DNA of 64,000 nt from Subtercola sp. (GCA_025463765.1 JAODBC010000004.1:1-64000); one strand, 5' to 3'. Numbered from the stretch's first letter, positions 17,170 through 26,485 are shown. The notes: generated by a model from the sequence alone, not told the origin. Translations and numbers: made by a program.

Positions 17170-18413
17170 GAGAGTCGCTCCAGCACCATCGCCATACCCA
17201 TTCCGCCGCCGACGCACATCGACTCAACGCCAAACTGCTTGTCGTGCCACTGCAACGAGTTGATCAACGTCGTCGCAATGCGGGCCCCGGTCATGCCGAA
17301 GGGGTGGCCAACAGCAATGGCTCCCCCGTTCACATTGAGTTTGTCGATGGGTATGCCGAGCCGTTGGGCAGAGCCGAGCGCCTGCACTGCAAATGCCTCG
17401 TTTATTTCAAACAGGTCGATATCGCTGAGCCCGAGTCCAGCGTTTCGCAGGGCCGCCGGAATGGCCTCCACCGGGCCCAGCCCCATGATCTCTGGCGACA
17501 AACCCGTGACCGCGGTCGAAACGATGCGAGCCAGTGGCGTCAGCCCCAGATCGCGCGCTTTGGCGTCGCTCATCACGACGAGCGCGGCAGCACCATCGTT
17601 GAGCGGGCAGGCATTGCCTGCGGTAACCGTTCCGTCTGGCCTGAACACCGGTTTGAGCTGACTCACCGACTCCATGGTCACTCCCGCGCGCGGGCCGTCG
17701 TCTGACGACACGACCGTTCCGTCAGGCAGTGTCACTGGAGTGATTTCTCGCGCCCAGAAACCGGTGGCAATCTGTGCTTCCGCCAGATTCTGGCTGCGCA
17801 CAGCGAATTCATCCTGCTCAGTCCGGCTCATTCCGATGAGCTGCTGCACGTTTTCTGCTGTCTGGCCCATCGAGATGTACACGTCGGGCAGCTGTGCATC
17901 TTCGCGCGGATCACGCCAGGCCGGGCTGCCAGCGACACTGCGGCTGGCGCTCCTCTTCAGCGCCTCATCGAACGCAGGATTCAGGATGCTCTGATGTCCG
18001 GTCAAGTCAGAGGTTCCTTTATGGAACCTGCTCACCGTCTCGACTCCCGCTGAGATGAAGGCATCACCCTCGCCCGCCTTGATGGCATGGAAAGCCATGC
18101 GGGTTGTCTGCAGTGACGACGAGCAGTACCTGGTCACCGTTGTGCCGGGCAGATGATCGTAACCGAGCAGCACCGCTACATTGCGGCCCATATTGAAGCC
18201 CTGTTCACCTCCTGGCAGCCCACAACCGAGCATCAGGTCTGAGATATCTCTCGGGTCGAGTTCGGGCACCGCATCTAGCGCGGCGCGCACCATCTGCACA
18301 GTCAGCTCGTCTGGCCGCATCTGCGTCAGCGAACCCTTGTTGGCGCGACCAATCGGCGAGCGCGCCGTCGAAACGATCACAGCCTCGACTGCGGAACTAC
18401 CCTGAGTTGCCAT
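17166..18413 (-). CDS. Thiolase (acetyl-CoA C-acyltransferase)
   Basis: The 415-aa protein carries all thiolase signatures. The acyl-accepting Cys is in VTRYCSSSLQTTRMA (about residue 96), the substrate His in NEAFAVQA..., the VNGGAIAVGHPFGMTGARI motif is complete, and the second catalytic Cys is in SMCVGGGMGMAM. GNACPLNDGAAALV is also present. It cleaves a 3-ketoacyl-CoA with CoA to give acetyl-CoA or a similar product. It is first in a leftward unit with the FabG-like SDR and MaoC, and divergent from an AMP ligase at 18524, so activation and beta-oxidation genes face each other across one control region. Confidence 0.93.
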   Translation of the reverse strand: MATQGSSAVEAVIVSTARSPIGRANKGSLTQMRPDELTVQMVRAALDAVPELDPRDISDLMLGCGLPGGEQGFNMGRNVAVLLGYDHLPGTTVTRYCSSSLQTTRMAFHAIKAGEGDAFISAGVETVSRFHKGTSDLTGHQSILNPAFDEALKRSASRSVAGSPAWRDPREDAQLPDVYISMGQTAENVQQLIGMSRTEQDEFAVRSQNLAEAQIATGFWAREITPVTLPDGTVVSSDDGPRAGVTMESVSQLKPVFRPDGTVTAGNACPLNDGAAALVVMSDAKARDLGLTPLARIVSTAVTGLSPEIMGLGPVEAIPAALRNAGLGLSDIDLFEINEAFAVQALGSAQRLGIPIDKLNVNGGAIAVGHPFGMTGARIATTLINSLQWHDKQFGVESMCVGGGMGMAMVLERLS

Positions 18414-18523
18414 TACTGCACTCCATCGTCATCGTGAACCTCGGTTGCCTTACTATAGTGTCTAAGACTTGACGATGTCGATGGTTGAACGTATCATAAC
18501 TGCGGTGCGTTCGGTCATACCGG

Positions 18524-20227
18524 GTGCCAGAGACGATGAGCATGACCGGGTCGACGTTGACAGGAGCTTCAGTGATTAATTGGGATGGAAGGGTTACCGC
18601 CTATCCTTCAGACGCGGTAGAGCGGTACCGGTCGGCAGGAGCGTGGGGGTCGCTGACTATCGCTGAGCAGTTTCACGGCGTCGCTCAACGAGATTCTGCC
18701 CGGATCGCTGTTGTCGCCGAAGAAGGATCGCTGACTTACGGCGAGCTTGACGAACTCACCGACAGACTCGGGGCAGGTCTCGCTGAGCTGGGATTGAACC
18801 CAGGCGACCGCGTGATCGTGCAACTGACGAATCGACTTCAGTCGGTTGTTGCCTGGTACGGCCTTCTCAAAGCGGGCCTCATTCCGGTGTGTACCCTGGC
18901 AGCGCATCGTGCGCACGAAATTAATGCGATCAGCCGCAAAGTCGCTGCTGCCGCACATCTCGTCGAGTCGACAAGCTCGACCTTTGACCTGATATCGTTT
19001 GCCATCGACGTTCAGGCTGGCCATCCGTCGCTGCGGTACGTTCTGACCACCGGCGCTTCAAAGAATGCGCCCGGGGTGCAGATCGAACAGATCATCGCCG
19101 ATATGGATGCCGCGACCGCCCGCGAACGGATTGTGCAGATTCAGCGAAAGATCGACCCAGATGACGTCGTCTGCTTTCAATTGTCTGGTGGCACAACCGG
19201 CATCCCGAAACTCATCCCACGGCTTCATGCGGAGTACTGGTACAACGCCTTCGAATTCGCGCGAGCCAGTGGCTGGAATGAATCGACGCGGGCCGCTCAC
19301 CTCATTCCCATCATTCACAACGCCGGAATCACCTGCGCCCTTCACGCCGTTCACAGCGTCGGAGGAACGCTTATCCTTGCCACGGCGGTGCTTGATCAAG
19401 CCCTGCCCCTACTCGCTCGAGAAAGGGCCACAGATGCGCTGATCGGCCACGGGCACTTCTCCATCGTCGATCATGCCGGGTTCTCTGATGCTGCAGTCTC
19501 GCTGAAACGAGTCTTGCTTTCTGGCGCCAAGGTACCTCCCCGAGTTTTCGAGGCGTTCGAGCGACGTGGCGTCTGGGTCGGGCAGACCTTCGGCATGGGC
19601 GAGGGGTTCTTCACCATGTCGACGCCTGACTCAAGTCGGCAAAGCCGACTGACCACTGTCGGTGTTCCAATGTCTCCCCTCGACGAATTCCGCGTACTCG
19701 AGCCGGGCACCGAAGACGAGGTCGGCGACGGCGTTGTCGGCGAGTTGGCGTGCCGGGGTCCGTACACGATCCCTGGGTATTTCGACGCACCCGACATCAA
19801 TGCAACCTCGTTCACCTCAGACGGGTTCTACCGCACGGGCGATCTAGTAGCGGTTCGCGTCATCGATGGTCAGAGATGCATCTCGATTGAGGGGCGACTG
19901 AAAGACCTCATCAATCGCGGCGGCGAGAAGATCAGCGCAGAAGAGGTCGAAGGACTCCTTCTTCGCCATTCCGGTATCAGTGCAGCGGCAATCGTCGCGA
20001 TGCCCGATGAGCGACTCGGTGAACGAGCCTGCGCCTACCTCGTCGCTGCGGGCGAACCACTCACACTCGATGACATCAGACTTCATTTGCAATCGTTGTC
20101 TGTCGCAAAGTTCAAATGGCCAGAGCGTCTAGAGTGGGTCTCAACTTTGCCGACCACCCCGGTCGGCAAAGTTGACAAAAAGCTCCTCCGGGTGCGGGCT
20201 GCCGAGATGACACTGACTTCTAGCTGA
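18524..20227 (+). CDS. Acyl/aryl-acid AMP-dependent ligase (EntE/DhbE-like)
   Basis: The 567-aa ANL-family enzyme activates a carboxylic acid with ATP. The P-loop is SGGTTGIPKLIPRLHAEYWYN, whose surroundings resemble 2,3-dihydroxybenzoate- and salicylate-AMP ligases. The adenylate motifs YRTGDL and GRLKDLINRGGEKISAEEVE follow, and the C-terminal catalytic Lys is in TTPVGKVDKK. No carrier-protein gene is nearby, so it probably makes a CoA thioester for degradation rather than a siderophore. The ATG at 18536 or 18542 could also start the protein, since no strong ribosome binding site decides. A TetR gene follows in the same direction. Confidence 0.87.
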   Translation: MPETMSMTGSTLTGASVINWDGRVTAYPSDAVERYRSAGAWGSLTIAEQFHGVAQRDSARIAVVAEEGSLTYGELDELTDRLGAGLAELGLNPGDRVIVQLTNRLQSVVAWYGLLKAGLIPVCTLAAHRAHEINAISRKVAAAAHLVESTSSTFDLISFAIDVQAGHPSLRYVLTTGASKNAPGVQIEQIIADMDAATARERIVQIQRKIDPDDVVCFQLSGGTTGIPKLIPRLHAEYWYNAFEFARASGWNESTRAAHLIPIIHNAGITCALHAVHSVGGTLILATAVLDQALPLLARERATDALIGHGHFSIVDHAGFSDAAVSLKRVLLSGAKVPPRVFEAFERRGVWVGQTFGMGEGFFTMSTPDSSRQSRLTTVGVPMSPLDEFRVLEPGTEDEVGDGVVGELACRGPYTIPGYFDAPDINATSFTSDGFYRTGDLVAVRVIDGQRCISIEGRLKDLINRGGEKISAEEVEGLLLRHSGISAAAIVAMPDERLGERACAYLVAAGEPLTLDDIRLHLQSLSVAKFKWPERLEWVSTLPTTPVGKVDKKLLRVRAAEMTLTSS

Positions 20228-20281
20228 GAGAACGACTGGCTAGAAGAAGTCAGCAGTAGAGACAAACCATCAACTCTTCTG

Positions 20282-20309
20282 TAAGAAACATGTGTAAAGT
20301 GATTTCTTA
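20282..20309. promoter_or_regulatory. Candidate TetR autoregulatory operator
   Basis: TAAGAAA (20282-20288) and TTTCTTA (20303-20309) form an inverted repeat ending on the first base of the TetR start codon. A repressor bound here would block its own translation-initiation region. The site is visible; binding is inference. Confidence 0.4.
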
Positions 20310-21022
20310 TGAGCAACAAACCGAATGAGACGTCGCCGGCAAAGGTCGGCGTTCGCCGAGGCCTTGTTGAACAGGAAATCTTCGATCAAGCAACTCGCCT
20401 GTTTGCTCAACGCGGCTTCTCGGGCACGAGTTTTCAAGACATTGCCGACGCTGTCGGGCTCACTCGGCCGGCTCTTTACCATTACGTCAAAAGCAAAGAA
20501 GACCTGCTCGCCAGACTGGTAGCCGAGATCACGGTTGTCGCTGCAACCGACGTGGCATCCATCTCACGCCGAAATGATGTTTCTGCTACAGAACGTCTCC
20601 GCAACATCGTTGAGCACATGGTGCGTCAGCAGGGCGAGCAGGGCGAGCGGTTCCGTCTGCTACTGCGCTCCGAAGCAGACCTGCCGGAATCCGTCTCTGA
20701 CTCCTATGCCGCCAATCGGCGCGCGGTGCTGCGTTCGATCACGAGCGTCGTCGAAGAGGGTGTCGCTCTGGGCGAGTTCCGTACGGTCACGCCGGCTATC
20801 GCGGCTCTCGGCACTCTCGGTATCGTGAACTGGGTGGCCTGGTGGTATCACCCGAATTCTGCGTATGACCTCGACGCCGTCTGCACTGAACTCGCCGAGC
20901 TGGCTGTGCACAGCGTGGCGGCCGAAGACGGGCGTCAGGTGGCGTCAACGCCTCTCGACGTTCTGCGGAGTGTTCGCCGGGACATCGACCGGATCGAGGG
21001 GCTGCTCTCCGACCCCGTGTGA
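20309..21022 (+). CDS. TetR-family transcriptional regulator
   Basis: The 237-aa protein has an N-terminal TetR helix-turn-helix (IFDQATRLFAQRGFSGTSFQDIADAVGLTRPALYHYVKSKEDLL, within residues about 25-70) and a C-terminal ligand-binding domain with a MAVxW-like NWVAWWYHP stretch, as in regulators of acyl-CoA or lipid degradation. It lies 81 bp after the AMP ligase, in the same direction, and has an inverted repeat over its start. It probably senses the CoA ester made by that ligase and controls the divergent thiolase/ligase region. That assignment is inferred from position. Confidence 0.9.
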   Translation: MSNKPNETSPAKVGVRRGLVEQEIFDQATRLFAQRGFSGTSFQDIADAVGLTRPALYHYVKSKEDLLARLVAEITVVAATDVASISRRNDVSATERLRNIVEHMVRQQGEQGERFRLLLRSEADLPESVSDSYAANRRAVLRSITSVVEEGVALGEFRTVTPAIAALGTLGIVNWVAWWYHPNSAYDLDAVCTELAELAVHSVAAEDGRQVASTPLDVLRSVRRDIDRIEGLLSDPV

Positions 21023-21035
21023 GCCGGGCCTCGCT

Positions 21036-22100
21036 TCAGCCGCGCGCCCGACGACGACGCGCGATCGTCGCGATCGTGAGTGCGATGAGCAACGCGGCTC
21101 CGTTGAAGACATCTTGAACGAAAACATCAGCACCGAGCTGCTGTAATCCGGTAATGCCGACTCCGATGACATAGACGGCCACGATCGTACCGAGAACGTT
21201 GTATCGCCCTGGCCGAATGCAGGTGGCACCCAAGAATGCCGCAGCGAACGCCGGAAGCAGTGAACCGAGACCAATGACCGGAGACGAGCCTCCTAGGCTC
21301 ATCATCGAGATCGAACCCGCGAGCGCACAGAGAAATCCGGTGATCGCGAACGATTGGCGCACTTGCTTGTCAGCGGCGATGCCCGAGAGTCGTGCCGCGA
21401 CGACGTTGGCGCCGATGGCATAGGCTCGCCGGCCCCACACCGTGTATTCGAGCAGCACGAACAGAACGGCTGCAACGATCGCCAAGTACAGAAATGGCAA
21501 GGGAATGCCAGCGACACTTTGCCGGCCGAGGTCGAAGAACCATGCGGCAGCGGTTCCTGTAATGACCTGGTTCTTCGTCAGCCACTCCGTAAGCCCGAGC
21601 ACCAGCATTCCGGTACCGAGCGTCGTGGTGAATGAGGGAAGACCCAGTCGAGTGATGAGCTGACCATTGACGACGCCGATCACGACCCCGACGAGAAGAA
21701 CGAGCAGCAATGCGATCAACGGCGGCCAGTGCTCCCGAAGCACCAGAACGGCGCACAGGCTTTGGGCCAGCCCGAGCTGGAATCCCGTAGACAGATCGAA
21801 GTGACCCGCGACGAGCGGAACGACCACCGCAAGCGCCAACAATCCCGTTGTCGCCTGCACCGAGAGGATGGTCTGCAGGTTAGAAACCGTCGCAAACACA
21901 GACGGGTTCAGCAAGCTGAAGATCACCCACAACAGCACCAATACACCGATGAGTGCGAACTTCGAGGTGAAATCACTGATCCCACGATTTGCTCCGAGCT
22001 TTCGGCCCGAGGTCTGCGGCGGCGGGGTCTTCCCCGGCACCACGACCTGCTCACCCACAGGGCGCGGGGCCCGCTGAGGCGACTCCTTTACTCCAGTCAT
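21036..22100 (-). CDS. ABC sugar-type transporter permease, second system
   Basis: The 354-aa RbsC-like permease has a 45-residue polar, proline-rich N-terminus followed by about nine membrane segments and the family segment WGRRAYAIGANVVAARLSGI. The ATG at 22100 is chosen because AAAGGAA precedes it on the reverse strand; the open frame continues upstream inside the next gene but without support. It lies 40 bp after the binding-lipoprotein gene. No ATPase adjoins, and the orphan ATPase at 10260 is the only candidate here. The 3' end converges with the TetR gene 13 bp away. Confidence 0.88.
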   Translation of the reverse strand: MTGVKESPQRAPRPVGEQVVVPGKTPPPQTSGRKLGANRGISDFTSKFALIGVLVLLWVIFSLLNPSVFATVSNLQTILSVQATTGLLALAVVVPLVAGHFDLSTGFQLGLAQSLCAVLVLREHWPPLIALLLVLLVGVVIGVVNGQLITRLGLPSFTTTLGTGMLVLGLTEWLTKNQVITGTAAAWFFDLGRQSVAGIPLPFLYLAIVAAVLFVLLEYTVWGRRAYAIGANVVAARLSGIAADKQVRQSFAITGFLCALAGSISMMSLGGSSPVIGLGSLLPAFAAAFLGATCIRPGRYNVLGTIVAVYVIGVGITGLQQLGADVFVQDVFNGAALLIALTIATIARRRRARG

Positions 22101-22140
22101 GCCAATTCCTTTCTCGATGCTCGAACTTCCGACGAAGCGA

Positions 22141-23277
22141 TCACTGCTTACCCCACAGCTTTTTGAACATCGACTGATAGTCGAAGTCCAGGTTCCATCC
22201 AGAAGTGAAGACCTCTTGAGGTGCCTCGCCAATGTTCGCCGTCGTCCAGAGACGTTGAGGCATGGCCCAGAATTTCTCCGTCGGCAGGCCTGCCATGAGG
22301 CGGCCAAGACTGTCGATAGACAACCAGGACTCATAGAGGAGCGGCGTCGCCTGGTCGGCCGCGAGTGTGCCTGCGGCGATGTTCGCCAGTTGGTCAGGGA
22401 ATCCCTGCTCCGACACAACCTTGATGCTCGAGGTCTTGTTTGCCTGCTGAATTCCCTGATCGATGAAACTCAGGCAGCAGTCGTCTGGCGACACCACATA
22501 ATCGGTGTTCGGGTTCTGCTGCAGTCGGGAGGTCACGAGCGGGGCCAGACTCGTGCCCATCGTCTGTACGGGAATGTCTGCCTCCTGTACGACGCATCCG
22601 GAGCAGTCACTCTTCAACTTCTCGGCAATAGTCGCTGTTCTGGTTTCGGCCGAGTAGTACCCCGGCAGGTTGAGAAGAAGCACATTGGCTTTGCCGTTCG
22701 AGTCCGCGGCGATCCAGTTCGCTAGGTCCTTCCCTCCGCTGACGGGATCTGCCCCGAGGTAGGTATCTACCCCTGCGACGTCTTTGTCGGTGGGCACCTG
22801 TGCGGTGAGCACGAAGGGAATGTTCTTCGCCTGAACCACCGCCATCGCGTCTGCCATGAGATTCGGATCGGCTGAGATATCGATGATTCCGTCAACGCCC
22901 GTCTGTGCGGCCTGTTTCAGCAGCTGGTTTGAAACCGTGGGGTCGAGTTTTCCATCGAGCATGTCGACTTTCCAGCCCAGCGACTCGGCGACCGCCTTCG
23001 TCTCGTTCGCTTCTGCAACGCACCCCTGACCTGAGCTGCCGCAGTACAAGATCAGAATGTGTTTGTCGGTCGGTTGAGCGAAAGCCTCGGTGGGTGCCTT
23101 CACCTGGGTGACCGGGTTCATTGCGTCGACGACCACCGTGGAGTTGCTGGCAGTTGGTCCAGCGGCTCCGACGCTGCCGGTGCACCCAGCAAGGGACAGA
23201 GTTGCGATTGCTATCGCGGCCCCGAGCACGACGCCCCGGCGACCGTCGATGATCCTGTTTGATGCTCGTCTCTTCAC
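22141..23277 (-). CDS. ABC transporter substrate-binding lipoprotein, second system
   Basis: The 378-aa lipoprotein has a basic N-terminus (MKRRASNRIIDGRRG), a hydrophobic stretch and the lipobox LAGC. The mature domain is of the type 1 periplasmic-binding class (LLKQAAQTGVDGIIDISADP). It has an unusual pair of cysteines in DDCCLSF and further Cys in CGSSGQGC and CSGC, which may form disulfides outside the membrane. The GTG at 23277 follows AAGGAGG; the start context is almost identical to that of the first binding protein (4751-5860), suggesting a shared origin or shared control. A TTGACA/TACATT promoter and an operator-like palindrome lie upstream. Confidence 0.88.
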   Translation of the reverse strand: MKRRASNRIIDGRRGVVLGAAIAIATLSLAGCTGSVGAAGPTASNSTVVVDAMNPVTQVKAPTEAFAQPTDKHILILYCGSSGQGCVAEANETKAVAESLGWKVDMLDGKLDPTVSNQLLKQAAQTGVDGIIDISADPNLMADAMAVVQAKNIPFVLTAQVPTDKDVAGVDTYLGADPVSGGKDLANWIAADSNGKANVLLLNLPGYYSAETRTATIAEKLKSDCSGCVVQEADIPVQTMGTSLAPLVTSRLQQNPNTDYVVSPDDCCLSFIDQGIQQANKTSSIKVVSEQGFPDQLANIAAGTLAADQATPLLYESWLSIDSLGRLMAGLPTEKFWAMPQRLWTTANIGEAPQEVFTSGWNLDFDYQSMFKKLWGKQ

Positions 23278-23330
23278 AGTTTTACCTCCTTGTAGAACCT
23301 TGAAGCCAAATTGTCACTAATGTCGTTAGT

Positions 23331-23375
23331 TTGACTCGTTCGTCAAAATGTACGACTTGCATGCCGTCTTGTCAA
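23331..23375 (-). promoter_or_regulatory. Promoter with overlapping TTGAC-N6-GTCAA operator
   Basis: Leftward, TTGACA (23370-23375) and TACATT (23347-23352) are spaced by exactly 17 bp. Directly downstream of the -10 box lies the perfect palindrome TTGAC-N6-GTCAA (23331-23346), then a smaller ACTAA-N5-TTAGT (23316-23330). Operators just after a -10 box normally mean repression. The rest of the 23376-23667 gap holds nothing I can support. Confidence 0.5.
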
Positions 23376-23667
23376 GCCACACCTCGCGCCCAAGCCATCG
23401 GTACTTGGCATTGAGTACAGGAACCCAGGATTGACGAGCCCACCGTACAGCCCACCTCTTGACGAACACGTTAAGGAAATGACGGATAGGACCAGTCTTG
23501 ATGCTGATGTGAAACGATCCCTACGAGGGCCTCCGACGCCGCTTGGGCATCTTTCAAGTCGGGCTGCCGAAGAATGCCGAAATAATCCTCGACGCGTGGC
23601 ACTTCTATCGGGCTGGCTCCAGCTCAGAACTGCTCGCACCAGTACCCGGGGAATTACTCCAAATACT

Positions 23668-24528
23668 TCAGCTCGCTGATGCGAGCAAGGTCAGCTCCTC
23701 TCGTGTCAACTCGAGATCAGCTGCCAGAACAGAGTCTTGGATGCTGGCCGGTCGAGACGCGCCGGGGATCGGAACGACGGTCGGTGACAGTGCGAGCTCC
23801 CAAGCCAGAGCGACTTGTTGGGAGCTGATACCACGTGCGTCAGCAACCGATTGGAACGCCGAGTACTCGCTGCCAAGCTCGCCGGCGCGCTGAATGCCGC
23901 CGAGGGGCGACCAAGGTAGGAACGCGATGTCGAGCTTCGCGCAATGATGGAGTTCTGCGAGGCTTGACCGAAATGCTGGAGAGAACTGGTTCTGCACACA
24001 CGCCAGGCGCCCGCCGAGAACCTCGTTGGCGATATCGATCTGCTCGACTGTCGCATTAGAAATTCCAGCCATTCGAATCACACCTTCGTCGAGCAACTCT
24101 CGGAGCGCTCCGATCGAGTCGGCGTAGGGCACATCCGGGTCTGGGCGATGAAACTGATAGAGGCCAATGGCATCGATGCCGAGCCTCTCTGCGGAGGCCC
24201 TCGCAGCGAGTTTGAGATATTCTGGGCGGCCGTTCAAGGTCCACGTGCCATCGCCGGGTCGCAGGTGCCCGCCCTTGGTTGCGACCAGAACCTCGCTCGC
24301 ATTCCCGTCGTACGATTTAAGGGCCTCCGCTATGAGTTCTTCGTTGTGGCCCGCCCGCGCACCGACATGATAAGCGTCTGCCGTGTCGATCAACGTCACT
24401 CCCGCGTCAAGCGCCGCATGAACGGTTGCGATCGAACGCTCACGGTCGGGGCGGCCTTCGATCGACATCGGCATTGCGCCGAGCCCGATTGCGCTGACGC
24501 CGGTTGCGCCTATCGTGCGGCGCTTCAC
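23668..24528 (-). CDS. Aldo/keto reductase
   Basis: The 286-aa AKR has VTLIDTADAYHVG (catalytic Asp and Tyr), LVATKGGHLR (Lys), and IGLYQFHRPDPDVP (His), so the full tetrad is present. PIPGASRPASI near the C-terminus is the NADPH phosphate-binding site. It reduces an aldehyde or ketone. The GTG start at 24528 overlaps the stop of the monooxygenase-like gene (GTGA), which fixes it over longer in-frame options. With the ABM protein and the SDR at 24885 it forms a leftward three-gene unit. Confidence 0.9.
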   Translation of the reverse strand: MKRRTIGATGVSAIGLGAMPMSIEGRPDRERSIATVHAALDAGVTLIDTADAYHVGARAGHNEELIAEALKSYDGNASEVLVATKGGHLRPGDGTWTLNGRPEYLKLAARASAERLGIDAIGLYQFHRPDPDVPYADSIGALRELLDEGVIRMAGISNATVEQIDIANEVLGGRLACVQNQFSPAFRSSLAELHHCAKLDIAFLPWSPLGGIQRAGELGSEYSAFQSVADARGISSQQVALAWELALSPTVVPIPGASRPASIQDSVLAADLELTREELTLLASAS

Positions 24529-24848
24529 GGGGCGGGGCGCAACGGTCGCAGGAACTGAAGGTGATCTTCGATCGTTCCGACTATGAGTTTGAGAAGGGGA
24601 GGAATCACCTCGGGAATCCAGCTGGATTCGGTGTGCGCTCTGAGCGCGTCTTTGCTGACCCATCGTTCGTATACAACGAACGTTCCTAATCGATTTTCGT
24701 CTTCATGTACCTCGTAGGCAATGTTCCCCGGGTCGTTGCGCGATGGAGTGACCACGCGGGAGATGAGATCCCTCACCTCCGACTCCTTTCCCTGCTTTGC
24801 GCGAGCCACCCAGAGTGCGGCCACAGCGGTGTCGTTGGTATCGATCAT
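24525..24848 (-). CDS. Antibiotic-biosynthesis-monooxygenase (ABM) domain protein
   Basis: The protein is about 107 aa with one ferredoxin-like ABM domain. AALWVARAKQGKESEVRDLISRVV opens the first strand-helix unit, and DPGNIAYEVHEDENRLGTFVVYERWVSKDALRAHTES is the diagnostic middle. Members range from cofactor-free quinol monooxygenases (YgiN) to small stress proteins. The ATG at 24848 follows AGAGGAA; one codon set upstream is open but unsupported. It lies 36 bp after the SDR and is coupled to the aldo/keto reductase. Confidence 0.85.
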   Translation of the reverse strand: MIDTNDTAVAALWVARAKQGKESEVRDLISRVVTPSRNDPGNIAYEVHEDENRLGTFVVYERWVSKDALRAHTESSWIPEVIPPLLKLIVGTIEDHLQFLRPLRPAP

Positions 24849-24884
24849 CCTTGTTCCTCTCATAATGTGCGCGTCGTTCGCCGA

Positions 24885-25583
24885 TCAGCGCAAGGTGGTT
24901 CCGCCGTTGACGACGAGAACCTGCCCCGTCATGGCCTCTGCACCCTCTGAAGCGAGGAAGGCAACCGCATTTGCCGTATCTTCGGGTACGAGTTGTTGTT
25001 TCATGGCCTGGGTGGCGACAACTGCGTCGAATTGTGCCGGATCGTTGACGCTCTGCGCAATGGGCGTGTCTGTCAGTCCGGGGGCAACCATCGTCACGGC
25101 AATGCCGTTGGCGCCGAGTTCGACGGCGAGCGCACGCACGATGCCCAGCAGCGCCCCCTTCGCTGCGACGTATGGTAAGAACTGGGCTCCGGGTGGCGAC
25201 CAGAGCGTGTCAGACCCGATCATGATGATGCGCCCGTAGTGACGCTCGATCATGCCCGGGGTGAACGCCTGGGTGAGCCAGATCGCCGCCTCGACGTTCA
25301 CTGCCAGAAGTCTGTGCCAACGCTCGGCGTCAAACTCGTGGAGGGTCATCGGGTCGATGATGGCAGCCGAGTGCACAAGGACGTCGACCCGCCCGTACCG
25401 GTGAAGCACTTCTTCTGCTGCTTCTTTGGTCGTCGACTCCGAGTTCAAGTCTGCGCGCACGTCTCCGCCTCGCCGCCCCAGAATGACCGTCTGATAGCCG
25501 TCGGCGCGCAGGGTCTCAGCGATGGCGCTTCCAATTGCTCCTGTGCCGCCCGTGATGACGGCAACACGCTTTTCGTTTTTCAT
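24885..25583 (-). CDS. Short-chain dehydrogenase/reductase (SDR)
   Basis: The 232-aa SDR is compact. TGGTGAIGSAIAETLRADG binds the cofactor, Arg-Arg in VILGRRGGDV suggests NADP(H), the usual NNAG is replaced by HSAA, and the catalytic Tyr/Lys are in YVAAKGALLG. The altered NNAG motif is also found in some active SDRs. AGGGGATT precedes the ATG at 25583. It heads the unit with the ABM protein and the aldo/keto reductase, suggesting a small carbonyl-processing operon. Confidence 0.86.
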   Translation of the reverse strand: MKNEKRVAVITGGTGAIGSAIAETLRADGYQTVILGRRGGDVRADLNSESTTKEAAEEVLHRYGRVDVLVHSAAIIDPMTLHEFDAERWHRLLAVNVEAAIWLTQAFTPGMIERHYGRIIMIGSDTLWSPPGAQFLPYVAAKGALLGIVRALAVELGANGIAVTMVAPGLTDTPIAQSVNDPAQFDAVVATQAMKQQLVPEDTANAVAFLASEGAEAMTGQVLVVNGGTTLR

Positions 25584-25603
25584 GTAATCCCCTGTCTATC
25601 GTT

Positions 25604-26485
25604 TCACCGGTGATCAGTCTGAGATCGAATTGATGGCCGGCGGTCTGGTCCGGTACCGGCGGCTGCTTCGAGCGACGATGAGGCAAGTAGAGCCAGCCTT
25701 TCGGCATCTGTCGTTCCCGGTTCGGGGTGATAAAGCACGAGCGTCATGCCGTCTGTTCCACTAATTGACAAGCGCTCACGATGCAAGGTCAGTTCGCCGA
25801 CCTGAGGATGGTCGAACAGTACGGGCGCGCCACGTTGAGTTCTCACGTCGTGACGGTTCCACAGGTCGCGAAATTGCGAACTGGCGAGCGAGAGTCTGCC
25901 GACGAGTTCGACGAACCGATAGTCATCAGTGTCGGGGCCGATTGCGTGGCGCAAACTCGAGACGTAGCACTGCAGTGTGCCCTCCCAGTCGACAAACAGC
26001 TCCTTGTCTGCGGGGTCGAGGAACACGTCCAGAAGCTGGTTGCCGCCCTCGGAGAAGCGCGGCGATAAAGTGGTTGCCATCACGTTTGCCGCCAAAATGT
26101 CGAAGAAGCGACCTTCGACGAAGGCCGGGTATGGCAGCGTCGACACGAGACTCCTGGTGGCGCTCGGCACGGTCTCTATGCGGGATTTTCGTCGCGCCCG
26201 GCGCGGTCTGACTGAGGCAAGGCTCAAAAGATAAGCAAGATGCTCTTCGTCGAGCTGGAGCACTCGTGCAATGGACTCGAGAACCGGCACAGATGGATTG
26301 AGATCTCGCCCCCGTTCCAGACGCAGATAATATTCCACGCTGATGCCAGCGAGCATGGCGACTTCCTCTCGCCGCAGGCCCGGAACCCGGCGCTTGCCCT
26401 GGTCGGTGACACCCGCCTGTGCTGGCGTCACGAGGTCGCGGCGAGCCCGGAGGTAATCACCCAGTGCGTTCGGCTTTTCCGTCAT
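25604..26485 (-). CDS. XRE-family regulator with MmyB-like ligand domain
   Basis: The 293-aa regulator has an N-terminal helix-turn-helix (RVPGLRREEVAMLAGISVEYYLRLERGRDLNPSVPVLESIARVL, within residues about 32-75) and a C-terminal MmyB-type PAS-like ligand-binding domain (VEGRFFDILAANVMATTL...). The ATG at 26485 fits the family start MTEKPNALGDYLRARRDLV. It is divergent from the oxidoreductase at 26620 with about 135 bp between, an arrangement very common for this family, so it probably controls that gene. The leftward SDR operon may also be under its control. Confidence 0.9.
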   Translation of the reverse strand: MTEKPNALGDYLRARRDLVTPAQAGVTDQGKRRVPGLRREEVAMLAGISVEYYLRLERGRDLNPSVPVLESIARVLQLDEEHLAYLLSLASVRPRRARRKSRIETVPSATRSLVSTLPYPAFVEGRFFDILAANVMATTLSPRFSEGGNQLLDVFLDPADKELFVDWEGTLQCYVSSLRHAIGPDTDDYRFVELVGRLSLASSQFRDLWNRHDVRTQRGAPVLFDHPQVGELTLHRERLSISGTDGMTLVLYHPEPGTTDAERLALLASSSLEAAAGTGPDRRPSIRSQTDHR

